A DNA stretch of 64,000 nt, taken from NCBI GenBank assembly GCA_030549495.1, contig JAUIRK010000042.1:186001-250000 (forward strand), written 5' to 3'. Below are positions 47,491 to 58,698 of the stretch, one piece after another. This DNA comes from Nectonema munidae. Taxonomy: Eukaryota; Nematomorpha; Nectonematoida; Nectonematidae. The notes beneath the pieces were generated by a model. It ran no database searches. It was given only the letters and a program-made list of their open reading frames with translations, and was not told where the DNA came from. How positions within the stretch are numbered: the stretch's first letter is position 1; each line of letters starts with the position of its first letter. Made by a program: the position numbers and the translations under genes.

Positions 47491-50400
47491 GTAATTAGTA
47501 CTATTTTTATACGTGTGAAATATGAAAATTCATTACATTTTATATAGTCTTTTAATTTAGTTTTTATACTTTGTTTAACAAAATGTAATGTTACTGATGT
47601 CTTTTATATACATATATTTCCTAATCAAAGGTTCTCTTCATACGTTTTTATTTTTTTGCTCTTAAAAGGATTAAATGCAGTTATATTTTCAAAATCTGAT
47701 AAAAAACCATGCATATGTATTTTTTACTATTTAAAAAAGACCCTTCTGATTTTTTGAAATAAAGTTTAAAAAATGCGTTGAGGGACAATTTCACCTCAAA
47801 GTATATATTAATATCAATATATTTGTAGGCCCAATTGGTCTATGTATCACATATATGATGTCCCCTACCAGGAGGGGGGAGTTCTAGATGCTCTGTATTT
47901 AAAAATAGAGTTGGAGTTGTAAAAATCATCATAGGGTTGGAGATGAGTTTAATAACTTTTGGTGGCCCAATTTATGTATTTCTTGACCACATTTTAAAAA
48001 AATTAATACTTTTTATTCCAAAACAACTCATTTAATTGTTCGTCATTCTAATTATTTTTTTATTTCCATCTAAATGTTTAAACCGCTTTAAATTTTGATT
48101 CTCCTAGTCTTAGGTTGGACTAAATTTGCTTTTTGATGATGACGTCATTGATTTATTTTTCAAATTGTGTTATAATTATCAATCCTATATTTAGAGTTCT
48201 AAGATAAGTATATTACTAATTTTCTAAAGTTCTATCAATTGCAGATATCATGAAATCTGTTTAACTAAAAATTCTTCTTTTTAACGGTAGATTATTTTAA
48301 TTGGGCATTCTATATCATATTTTTATACTAAAACAATATATACTTTGCTTTTTGTTTTCTAGAAAGTCTCAGATATTTAAGTTCAGTGATAGTCATACTA
48401 TTAAGTTATAAAATTCAAACTCTCACCTTTTTCTCAAATATATTGAAGCTTTATATATTAAAATATATATTTCATTCTGGATCCATCATATTCTAATGCT
48501 TAAAAATCGATAAATTAGATAATTTTTTAATGGTTAATAATATATCTCCTCTGAGTTTATTTTGTTTTTAAAGATTAGATTACAACAACTTACATACTTC
48601 TGAGAATTTTTTGTTACTTTTTAAACAATATAGAAAATTATTCATAAATGGCCCTTACTATTATGGATATAATGTCTAAAATCTAAATATAGTTATTGTT
48701 AAAAAATGTAATTTTAGCGCTCGTTTTCTTTTTCGCACCATTACTTTTAAAGTTATAGTTTCTCATTAGTTATAAAATTTAGCAAAATATAGTTATTTAA
48801 CCCATTTACGACCAAGCAAAGCAGACGACTTTAGTATTTTCTATTTAATTCCATTTAAAGTAGGAATTCGTCTGCGTTCCCTTTGGGAACATTGGTCGTA
48901 AATGGGTTATTTAGTAAACCCGTCACTTAGGCAATTTTTAAGCAGATATTTTTTAATGTTTTATAGATATAAATTAAAAGAGTAATTTCTAAAAATGCGA
49001 TTGAAGAGTTACTGTGTTGATCCAAAGAATTAAGTTAACATAAAACGATTAAAGAATTTTCTCAATTTGATAAAAATAGATATTGAGACAAGTTATTCTT
49101 TTTATACGTTTATTCAGGAATATATCAATACGTTTGAAGATAGAGTACAAATATTAGTTTTGCTACTCTTTTTATAATTACCTTCAATATTTGATTTAAA
49201 ATGTTAAAGTAATCAATTTTCTCATTTACCCACATTTAAATGATCCTATAATACACGTTGTGCTATATTTTTATAACGTCGTACTTAAAAAATCATAAGA
49301 TTTTAATTGTAGTTTTTAATTTTTACATTTGGCGCAACTTTTTGATTCCCGTGCTGCCTTATTACTTCTTTTTTAATCATTTCAGAATTGTTTTTAAAAA
49401 TATTTGTACTCAAATGGCTCATTCTTTATATTCATTAGATGAGCTCATGATTCGATTTAATTAGAGTTAGGAATAAAGGTATACTGTTGCTTTATTCCAT
49501 TTCTTAAGTCCTTAATTTGTATTTTTCTTTTGTGTTTTAAATTTTTTTAAATACTTATTTTATTTACAGATATTTTAAATATAAGTTATTTAGATAATTG
49601 ATGTATAGTGTGTGTGTCTAGCAAAATGATCTTCTAGAACATCTCTATTTATCCTCTATATCCCGTACGAATATCTATTTACTTATATTTTCATATATTT
49701 ATAAGAGCAAAGTCTTGGATATGGTTTTATAACTTACAAAACAGAAGCAGAGGCCTTAAGGGCCGTCGGTAATCTCAATGGATTAAAACTTCAAAATAAA
49801 ATCTTAAAAGTATTATATATTTTATTTACCTTTATATATTTTTATTATTTTTTAAATTTAATTAAAATCATGAAATATTTTTTAACTAAGAGTGATTTAA
49901 ATATATCGCTTTTATTTCGCTAATCAAATATTTTTTAAAGTGTGTAAATAAACCAGGTTTTGGATACATTTTGATAACTTTTGAATTTCACTTTTATGTT
50001 ATTGCCTTTAAAACACAATTTCTTATTATCTTCATAATGTATCCATGCCCTTGTTGATTCACACCTATTTTAATCAGCCCAATTTTGAAATATTATTATT
50101 GTCTAGGTATCATTGGCTATGCCTCCTAATAGTGAACTTAAGCAATGCAATTTATATATTTCTGGCTTGCCTCTTGATTGGAAAGAAAATGATCTTGATT
50201 CACTATTTGGTAGTTATGGGACTGTTGTTTCTTCTAAAGTTATGACTGATAATTCTACAGGTTTTTTTTAATTACTCTCTTTTTTTTTAGTTTTTACGTT
50301 CATTCTTTAGGCCAATCCAGGGGTACTGGCTTTGTTCGTATGTCTTCTTTGGGTGAATGTGAACGAGTTATTGAAAACCTAGATAGCAAAAAACTACCTA

Positions 50401-53400
50401 ACTACAATCAAGAACTTAAAATTAGTTTCTCATTAGGATTAAGTTCCAAGCGTTTTTCTTCCATGTCATCGACTCCTAATGGATCCCAAGTGTTGCCTGG
50501 ATTAAGCAATGTAAATTTGTATGTTGCCAATATTCCTAAATCATGGAACCAAAGTAATATGGATATGATTTTTTCTCCTTATGGATCGATAACTTCGTCA
50601 AAAATCATGTCAGATCCTGTATCAGGTATTGACCTTTATTATAAATAAATTTTTGCTCTTGTTCGTCCATAGATTTAGCTATCTCATTACAAGCGTAAAA
50701 TGCCAGCCAAAAAAAGAATTAAACTATTTTTAAATGAACACTTCTCTTGTTCATGAAGTTAATGTGTGGAAGAATGGTGTCAAATAGAGTTTCTGTATTG
50801 TGGAGAAGATATAATAAAAGCTATAAGCACTAATGTGAATACATAAGTAAAAGTAATCTTTATTAAAAATAACTTTCAAAAAAGATAATGTGTTTAGTGA
50901 CTCATGTCTTGCGCAAAGTTATCATTTTCTCCAAATTTGAATGTAACCATTTTTGCTTTAGATCTTTCGCTACTAAAAATTTATAATTTAGAAATATGCT
51001 TTTTAAAATCTAAAATAATAATTTCAAAATTAAAAATATATATAGTGGAACCTGTCTAAAACGGTCATTAAAAACTTGTAATAATTGGTGCCTAAAACTT
51101 TTCAGCAACAACATTCAGTAAAAAATCAAAATTTTCATTCTTCAAAGTTTGCAATATTTGTTGATTCACATTTTTCAGGGAAGCCTGCAATCTTATAACA
51201 TTTCAAAGCTGTTTCTGTTTTCACACATTTAATAGCTTCACTTATCCATCTAACACTGTGAAGTACATTAATGCTTGCAATAAGTTGTGATATGTTGCTT
51301 GTATAATTTATTTGCGATATAAACTTTTTTATTACCAATTTCCTATAATGAACTTTAAAATTTTGAATAATGCCTTGGTCAAGAGGTTGCAAAGGAGAAG
51401 TAGTGTTAGGTGGAAGAAAAATTCTTTTATATTTGTAAGGCTAAAATCATGCAAATGACATGATGCATTATCCATAAAAAGAAGTATTTTTCTTCTTTTT
51501 CTCTCCATTTTTTGATTAAAACCCAATAGCCCCTCTTGAAAAATATCCCTTGTCATCCATGACTTTTTATTATAACGCCAAGTAACAGGCAGCTGCGTAT
51601 TTATGTTTGTAATGTCTTTTGTTCATATCCAACACAAAATTCCTCTAATTTTTCCCAATCACTAATCGTACTTTTATCAACACACGCTTTCTCGCCGCAA
51701 ATTTTTTTAAATATGTTATTGTGTCGAGATCGAAAGCGCATTAGCCACCCATTAGAACTTTTAAACTCATCATGTTTGAGTTCCATAACAAACTGTTTAG
51801 CATTCATTGAGAAATTTATATTAGAAATTATGAGTAATTTTATCAACATCATAAGTAAAAAAAATTTTAAACTTTTTCTCTTCCAAATTTATATTGGTCT
51901 CAAATTGTTTCAAATATTCATCTTTTCTCTTGAGAATAGATCCAACTTGCGTTCTACCTATTTTGTACATTTCTGCTAAATGACGATGCCTTTTATCTGA
52001 ACTGTTTTTTATAAGTTCAATTTTTTTCTCAAGTTTCAAGTCAACCTGTGATTTTTTATTGCTTGATGAGATGAGAAGAAATTATAATTTTGTATTTTTC
52101 TAAATAAAAATGCTTGATATAAATTATGAAAACATTACTATTTAGCCTTAAAAATATATTAACTTCTATGAAAAGTTTAAAAACAGAAACCATGCATCAA
52201 CGCTTTTTATACCCAATGCTTGATACTAAAGCTTTAAACACTAATACTCGACAAATTAAATGTTAATTTCAAATTTTTTTTAAAAAATTATCAATAAAAT
52301 TTTCAGAATAACTTATTTAAAATTTAAATACAAAAAATGACAATTATAAAAATAGAAAGATTTCTAGAAACCTAATCTACACATAGTAAAACTATTTCTA
52401 ACACAAATTAGAATGAACAAAGTATTTTTAACTAGTTCAACGTTTAAGTTTAATGGTATTCATTTTTAAACAATATATAATTCTGTACACAAACTCAAAA
52501 AATTATTTTTGAAACGAATAAAAAATGAAAATAAAATATCAATATAAGAACAAAAAACTTTAGAAAATTAATATATTTTCTTATAAATAAAAAACAAACT
52601 TTATTGAGGAAAAAATGCCATTTTGAGTTGGATGGAAACAGATAAAAATATTATGACCGTATTTGAGAGGTATTTTCCTTATTTCAGACTGCCTAAAAGT
52701 GACCGTAGTCTGAATAAAGAGGTGACCGCTTAGAGAGGTTTCACAAATAGTTGGCAAAGGATATTCATCTTCGAAAACTTCAAAAGGTTCGACCCCTCGT
52801 ATTTTAACATATACATTCAAAAAAGATAAATGAAAAGCGATCTTCAACAGGCAGAAATATCTAAAATAGAATACCATAAACTAAGAAAGAGAAGAGTGAG
52901 ATTTCTTTTTTTTCTGGCAGAATTTCATAGCCATCCACACAAGGCTCGTTATTTATAGTTGTGTGGTTGAGGCGATTGGAAGTGCACATGTAATCTAGAG
53001 TTATCATTTTGTGAATCTACGCACATCAAGATAGCGGTAATTTCTCACAATTAATATAATCAGTAAGTTCTTGAATGGGTTGTCCTGAATACGAGGAATC
53101 ATATATGTTAAATGTAAAATTGTAAAAAAAAAAAGAACTTCGAAACTTTTTTCTTTTATTTATGTATGAGAGGATCTAAGCCAGGGGCCGGGAACCTTTT
53201 TGACTAAAAGAGGCCAAAAAACACATATTTTAAAATCTAATCCCCTGAGAGCCATATATATATATTTAAATACTGATTACAACTAAATGGAAAAAGAAGA
53301 CCAACAATTTTATAGTATAATAAGACTCGGAATTTATTTTAAACAACATCGTTTTATCGAAGTTATTTATTAATAAGCAAAGTCTGCATCGTCATTAGCT

Positions 53401-54801
53401 TTGTTTGTGTCGTCGTGATTCGTAATGACGAAATTAAGAGAGTGTAGAATTGGCAAGAAGGATATGCATTATCGCAATACCTCCCTTTATGCTGAAGACC
53501 ACCTAATTTATCTTAGAGCCATATGCAGTCATCAAAAGAGCCATGTCTGGCTCGCGAGTCATAGGTTCTCGACCCATGATCTAAGCCATTAAAATCTGAC
53601 TGATATGCTTTCTATGTGACATCAAATCTTTATTTTCATCAACACATTTTCTTGTGAACATTTTTTGAAATATAGTAAAATCAGATAAATCTAAAGAAAA
53701 AGTTCTTAGAAATATTGAAATTTCAAAAGAAAATAAATTATAATAGATTTTAATTCATAAACATATTTAATCAAAATCTTGTTAGTAAAATTTAGGTACC
53801 AAAATGGCTAATTCTTACTTTTTTCATGACAGTTCACACGCTTTTATTTTTAAAATTTTTTTTTCTCAAACTCATAAGATGTCGATTCTATTGATGCTAA
53901 AACATGTAAAGATTTTATTACTTTCGATTGAACAAAAATAGAAAAATAAAATAAATAGTTTTCTCTAGAATTAAATACCGTTAAATCTCGCGAAAGAAAC
54001 TAGTTCCAAACAACCAATATGGCAGGTATAGTATTTTACTCTTGGTTCTATGAGTAGACTTACGCCTGTGGCTAAAAGCTATTCATGGTAACTTCATACA
54101 GAGAACTTTAAGGATATTCGTCAAGCAAGGAAAATTAATTAAATTTCACTTTTTCTTTTTTCTTAGGCGATTCTAAAGGTTTTGGCTTTGTTTGTTACCA
54201 AAATAGAGTGTGCTGCGAGCAAGCCATCAAAGAACTCAATAACCATGTCCCTGTTCCTGATTGCGAGCCCTTGATTGTTCGTTTTGCAAAAGAACCTGAT
54301 TCCCATGATAAACACAAACAAGAACATCACATTATTAATAGTATGTATGCGAGTCCAAATCCTGCAAATTTATCCTTATATGCTGCCGCTGCTGGACAAT
54401 CTTATGCTTACCAACCGTACTCTCAAATGGCTAGTAGTTTTGGACCCATGACACCCAATCGTGACCTTGCTGGATAGTATCATATTTTCTTATTTTAACC
54501 TTGATCTAAATTCATATTTTTTAGTTCCTCTCGATTTACTCCCCTTGCTGCAACTGATCAAAATGTTGTGAGCTTGTTTGTTTTTAATATTCCCCAAAAT
54601 TACGGGGAGCCCGAATTGTGGAAATTGTTCGGTCCTTATGGAGCCATTACAAGTGTCAAGCTTATGGTGAATAAAGATAAGAATACTAAGGGATATGCAT
54701 TTGTAAATATGAGGAGTTGTGCCGAAGCTGCAAATGCTGTTCAAAATCTTAATGGAAGAAAGTTGGAAAACAAAGTCTTACACGTTTCTTTCAAAAAATA
54801 A
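47331..54801 (+). CDS. ELAV/Hu-like RNA-binding protein with four RRMs
   Basis: Six exons (47331-47490, 49706-49809, 50107-50260, 50311-50625, 54167-54476, 54525-54801) join with consistent GT-AG sites and phases to 439 codons plus TAA. ELAV/Hu proteins bind U- or AU-rich RNA and control stability and splicing. RRM1 has VMINYLPSSMNQEELK (RNP2 at 18-23) and LGYGFITY (57-64), as in ELAV RRM1. RRM2 has LYISGL (104-109) and RGTGFVRM (143-150). RRM3 has LYVANI (209-214) and KGFGFVCY (248-255). A hinge rich in Tyr/Ala/Ser/Gln (about 290-355) precedes RRM4, LFVFNI (365-370) and KGYAFVNM (403-410), with LWKLFGPYGAITSVK and LHVSFKK as in the last ELAV RRM. Canonical ELAV has three RRMs, so RRM2/RRM3 look like a duplication. 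A 5' exon is possible upstream of 47329. Confidence 0.9.
48797..48910. mobile_element. TTAA miniature element in ELAV-like intron 1 (copy 5)
   Basis: TTAACCCATTTACGACC...GGTCGTAAATGGGTTA with TTAA on the left and a decayed TTAT on the right. Carries GCAGACGA and TTCGTCTGC motifs inverted relative to each other. The ends match copy 1 at 15980 (CCCATTTA-GACCAAGCAAAG), but the centre is shorter (114 bp). Confidence 0.85.
49706..49809 (+). CDS. ELAV-like exon 2 (second half of RRM1)
   Basis: 104 bp, acceptor TTTATAAG at 49705. Encodes QSLGYGFITYKTEAEALRAV...LQNKILK and exits in phase 0 at AAA|GTATTA. Confidence 0.85.
50107..50260 (+). CDS. ELAV-like exon 3 (linker, first half of RRM2)
   Basis: 154 bp, acceptor TTGTCTAG. 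Encodes CNLYISGLPLDWKENDLDSL...KVMTDNST. Donor TACAG|GTTTTT in phase 1, the same point in the domain as the exon 1 donor. Confidence 0.9.
50311..50625 (+). CDS. ELAV-like exon 4 (second half of RRM2, first half of RRM3)
   Basis: 315 bp after a 50-bp intron. Uninterrupted frame from QSRGTGFVRM through a Ser-rich linker to VNLYVANIPKSWNQ...KIMSDPVS. Donor TCAG|GTATTG, phase 1. The two half-domains in one open exon show that RRM2 and RRM3 are not mutually exclusive alternatives. Confidence 0.9.
51043..52747 (-). mobile_element. Tigger/pogo-type transposon in ELAV-like intron 4
   Basis: Ends TAGTGGAACCTGTCTAAAAC on the left and, inverted, TGTGAAACCTCTCTAAGCGG on the right, with TA outside each (51041-51042, 52748-52749). 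Inner repeats of GACCG...CTAAA type follow at both ends. Minus-strand transposase pieces lie inside. The element is in antisense orientation to the host gene. Confidence 0.88.
51120..52039 (-). pseudogene. Tigger-type transposase pseudogene
   Basis: Minus-strand pieces in order: a helix-turn-helix with HLAEMYKIGRTQVGSILKRK; EFKSSNGWLMRFRSRHN...KKICGEKACVD; ILLFMDNASCH (second catalytic D); MQPLDQGIIQNFKVHYRK (third D); and a C-terminal RWISEAIKCVKTETALKCYK. The stretch with the first catalytic D is missing or unrecognisable, and frames change several times. Non-functional. Confidence 0.88.
53182..53578. mobile_element. hAT miniature element, perfect TSD, ELAV-like intron 4
   Basis: A 397-bp element with ends CAGGGGCCGGGAACCTTTTT and AGTCATAGGTTCTCGACCCATG, inverted with several mismatches, plus inner AGAGCCAT repeats. 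It is flanked by ATCTAAGC on both sides (53174-53181, 53579-53586), a perfect 8-bp duplication. No coding content. Confidence 0.93.
54167..54476 (+). CDS. ELAV-like exon 5 (second half of RRM3, hinge)
   Basis: 310 bp, acceptor TTTTTTCTTAG. GDSKGFGFVCYQNRVCCEQA...VRFAKEPDSHDKHK, then a Tyr/Ser/Gln/Ala-rich hinge. Donor GGATA|GTATCA, phase 2. Confidence 0.9.
54525..54801 (+). CDS. ELAV-like exon 6 (RRM4, terminal exon)
   Basis: After a 48-bp intron (acceptor TTTTTTAG). Encodes the entire last RRM in one exon, as for the last RRM of Hu genes, and ends VLHVSFKK-TAA. Confidence 0.92.
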
Positions 54802-54845
54802 CTTAAATTGTGTCAATAGTGATTAGAAGAATTATATTTTTTTTA

Positions 54846-54851
54846 AATAAA
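54846..54851 (+). terminator. polyadenylation signal of the ELAV-like gene
   Basis: AATAAA 45 bases after the stop codon, followed by a T-rich stretch. Confidence 0.6.
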
Positions 54852-54925
54852 TGTTTCGCTTTTTCTATTCAAAAATTTTATATTTGTTTGATGTTATAAA
54901 TTTACTCTTTGTGATGCATGTCTAT

Positions 54926-55681
54926 CAGAGCCCAGCGGGGAGTGAGTTTTTAGACCAGGGAGTGGCTCAGCCCCCGGAGAACAATTTTCTCAATGATGAA
55001 ATATAAGAGTATTTCGTGAACCAAAAAGATGAAATAAAATGTTTTATTTTAGCTAATTTCTAAAGAGTTCATTATTTTGCCCACCAAAAATGAACTCTTT
55101 CACTTTTCTGGATTCAAGCTACTTCGTTTTCTGTTACAATGTTTTAACCGAAACTGAACAATCTTTCTGATTGAGAGTTGCTTACCTGTTTTATTTTGAT
55201 ATAATTCTGAAAATATTCGATAGTATTTTATAATTTTTTAAAACCTATTTGGAAAGCCTTATAAGACTATTATAATAATAATAATAAAATAAATTTGATC
55301 AGAAGAAAAGGAGAGGGCATTTTGAAGAAAGAAGAAACGAGGCTCGATTTTTTTTCTGGCGACGCACTGAATAGTAAAACAATGGCGATTTCCATACAAA
55401 AGTATAAGGGCGCATCGATTGGTGGAACCGTATGATACAAAATAAATTTTATTTTCATAGGATATTTTGTGCAACCGAACTCAAAAAATTTTCATATTAT
55501 TGAAATCATATCCAAAAGTAAATAATGTATATATTTACAAAAGGATAATGAAGATAAAGACTGTAAATAAAGTATATATTTGCAGAATAATGACTATCAA
55601 ATTTTCTATCAATTCCCCGATATCGTGGTTAAAACCTTCCCCGCTGGGAACGAGGAAGATAGGGTTCCCTGTTGTGCTCTG
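54926..55681. mobile_element. hAT-type element (CAGAGCCCAGC ends), long form
   Basis: Ends CAGAGCCCAGCGGGG and, on the right, CCCTGTTGTGCTCTG. The flanking 8 bp ATGTCTAT and ATGTCTTT match at 7 of 8. The 756-bp body has no transposase. The right 250 bp correspond to the 260-bp copy at 40283-40542. Small overlapping frames inside (55259-55720) have no family match. Confidence 0.88.
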
Positions 55682-55689
55682 ATGTCTTT

Positions 55690-56645
55690 TGCTTTGCTTC
55701 TTGATTTTTAGAACGGACAAAGTGCATTCTCAGTTTGTACTTCTGCCATTACCCGCTAATTATAATTCCAAGAAGATTTTTCTCTGCATCTTATAATTTT
55801 TTGATAAGTATGAGTTGATTGGAGTTTCAAGTGAGAATCAAAAGCTTTGTATTTAATTCCTACTCATTTAGATTAAACCTAAAAATGTTTGGTATTTATT
55901 TATTAGTTCGATTTATATACACTCTTTTATAGCATTCTCCCGCACAATTTTGTAAAAAGCATTGATTAAACGTCGTGTTGTATTGCAGGGATGCAAAGAA
56001 TACGGTGATTTTGTTTATCTTTTTTATTGTTCTATAAATGACTTACCAAATAGTTAACAGTTTTATCCATTAATGTCAACCATGAATTTAGAGGAAAAAA
56101 TTCATTTGTTCTTTTATATTTTATTACTTAACCGAATTATGTTTCTGGTTGTTTTATATTAATTTTCAGAGAAAGGTTGTCACATACGATTTTATTGAAA
56201 TCTAAAAACATTATTAGCACAATTTGAATGTATTAAAATGTCTATCATCAATACATAAAGCGACATCACTAGTTCACATATTTCTTTGGTTCTTTTTCCG
56301 CATGAAGGTATAGCACATCTTTCTTTATTTATGTGTTTTGGCCAATGTGCTCTTCTATGGAGTTTTACATTTACCTTTTTTAGTAGATTTTCTTTGGTTA
56401 AAAAGATAAGGAGGACTTCTTATCGCTCCGATATGACGAAGTAATGCTTCTTAAAAACTAAAACATCTTATTTTTTGTTATCATTTGACATCTTTTACAA
56501 CAAAAGAAGCTTCATGAGCCTAGGCCCTAATTTGTAAAATGGGGCCGCCACCATTTTTTTGATTTTATATGAATCCTTAACATGCAATTTTCGAATCTAA
56601 AAGATCCACATCGTCCATATTTGTATTATATTCTTTTATCAAATT
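55690..56645. other. no gene recognised
   Basis: AT-rich DNA. A GC-rich phrase CATGAGCCTAGGCCCTAA...GGGGCCGCC at 56514-56548 resembles sequence just inside the terminus at 27163. Confidence 0.4.
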
Positions 56646-57365
56646 TGTTTGCGCTATTTTAATGTTGTATCTTTGATGAGCTCAAAGCTTGACTTGACTT
56701 ATCGGAACCTTGAAAATTCGAAATCATTGTGACGCATGAATTATCTAGCCATCGTACTACAATGATTCTCGCAACAACTTCCTCTGTTTATTATCAAGTG
56801 GAGCTTGAGAAAGTCTGCCTCTTCTTTCTGTACATGTACCTATTTTTTCCAAATTCGATACAAGTCTACACGGACTTAACCAATTATTAAAAAATGTAGA
56901 ATTCTTGAAATTCTGTAGTTGAAAACATTTGGTAGATAATTCTATCTCAAAAACTTTCCTGGGGTACCTTTATCTCCAGAGTTTTTCCTGAAAACGCCAA
57001 ATTTTTGTATCCAAAATCTACTGTCCTTATGGTTTGCTTTGCATAATGACGTCCTATATGAAAAGCCTTCTTCTTTATTCTCGTTATCTGCAAGGTGGAT
57101 ACATGATTTAATATTTTCAAAATCATTTTTAGAAATTACGCTAGAGATTGATGTTGAGTTTACATTTTCTGAACCTGCCCATGCATACGCAATCTAGGTA
57201 ATTTATGAAATCCAGTAAAAGAGAATAACAAATTTTTACAGGGGTTGTTTAGTGAAACTAACGTTACTGTTGTTTTTAACTTCTCTGGCAGTTTCATGGA
57301 TAATATATGGGATCTCATATGTAATTGAAGAATTTTTCAAAAGGCGAAATCCCTAAAAATTCAAC
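56646..57365 (-). pseudogene. piggyBac-type transposase remnant
   Basis: Minus-strand pieces in order match piggyBac (PGBD-like, DDE_Tnp_1_7) transposases. They are SPFEKFFNYI (about 57325-57354); AWAGSENVNSTSISSVISKN with DFENIKSCIHLADNENKEE (about 57070-57185); FFNNWLSPCRLVSNLEKIGT with CTERRGRLSQAPLDNKQRKL (about 56770-56905); and VRWLDNSCVTMISNFQGSD (about 56700-56757). The family has RFEEI-LHFADNE, FFDNWFTS, GTVR-NR and VVKW-DNK at these points. Several frameshifts and stops break it. TTAA ends were not located. Confidence 0.82.
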
Positions 57366-58355
57366 CATGATTTGCTTAGATTTTTTCTGCCCTTCGCTCA
57401 AAAAGTGTGATTGAATTCAGATTTCCTTCAAAATTTCCGCTTTTCTTCCAATTCTTTTAGAGATGTTTTAACAATACCTGTGGTAGAAATACAAGTTCAT
57501 CAATTTATTCTTGCATCGAATAGTCTTCAGATCGGTAAACAATATATAGCTCTCAATTTGTTCTACAGTTAGATCACAATTTATTACTTCCATATCAGCC
57601 TTTTTGAACATATTTGTCAGTAGTTTAACATTGCAACAAGTTTCATGTTCTAAATTTTCATCAATATCTTTTTGAATTTTATAGTTGTGCAACACTTATT
57701 GAAATTTCAAAAGTACCCTTTTTTTTAGACCACACAACACCAAAAAAGTAAGAAGAATTTCAAATGTGAGGCAACAGAAATACCCCCTGTTACGCAATAT
57801 ATGTACGATCCCAAGGAACTAGATGAATGCGGGGTTTCAGTTGTAAACATTCGGAGAAATTGTGACTTAAATTACTTGGTAGAGAATTTCGTATTTGAAG
57901 TTTCATTTCATAACTATCTGGAAAGTTGCTTTCTTCCTTCACCCGTTCACACACGGGCGCATCCAGAAAACAACATGGTGATTTGGAAATTGACCATGAT
58001 ACAGTACAAAAGAACTAAAAATATATTTTATACTGGTCAACAAAAATTTCAAAGTAGATATTAATTTTTAGAGGTTTTTTTACTTTCATTTTGTATCAGA
58101 AGACATCTCAAATACTCGCATGATAATTTTTTACCGACATAGCTTCATAAGTTGACGGAGTCGAAGGCTTAAACATCCGATCCTCACTTAAAAACTCGAT
58201 TCACGTGTACTTTAGTATGTATTCATTCATATTCTAATTTCTTAGTCAGACTACAAATATTGTTTTTTTTTCATAATCCCCCTCAACCATGCTTTTCAGA
58301 GGGATTTTATAAGTTTAAAAATTTAATAATAATTTGTTGATTACACTTTTTTTGT
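57366..58355. other. no gene recognised; two small open frames
   Basis: A 75-codon minus-strand frame (57468-57695) just upstream of the piggyBac remnant could be part of its N-terminal region, but I see no motif. An 87-codon plus-strand frame (57801-58064) is not recognised. Confidence 0.35.
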
Positions 58356-58484
58356 GGGGTGTTTTCATCGAGAAGGCACAATTTGAGCCGCTTGTATCTA
58401 ACTATGAGAAAGTAGGCTTGTTGGGGGATCGAACCCAAGACCTTGAGTTATCGAAACCCAGTACCTAATCAACCTTACTCACGC
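58356..58484 (-). repeat. tRNA-derived SINE (copy B)
   Basis: On the minus strand GCGTGAGTAAGGTTGATTAG, then GGTACTGGG (box-A-like), then a perfect box B GGTTCGATCCC (plus-strand complement at 58426-58436), and a tail matching copy A at 33163-33289. Confidence 0.8.
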
Positions 58485-58698
58485 AAGTTAATTCATAAAA
58501 ATGCATTAACAAAAATTTTTAAACCTTCCCTGAAAAAATTGTGTTTGTGACATAATTGTCATGACAACGTTTAACATTAGATTTAAAAACAAATGGGAAA
58601 ATGTATGAGGCATCGATGGGAAAATTTTTAAAATAAAGCTTTTTAGTTGATAAATAATAATTCATCTTTATATTAAAATAAAGAAAAATCAAATTAAC

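Noticed and set aside
47331-54801. Poly(A)-binding protein, because of four RRMs
   Set aside because: RNP motifs and the hinge before the last RRM follow ELAV/Hu. The PABC C-terminal domain of poly(A)-binding proteins is absent.
57801-58064. 87-codon plus-strand frame as a gene
   Set aside because: No recognisable motif, no splice context, and it sits among transposon relics.
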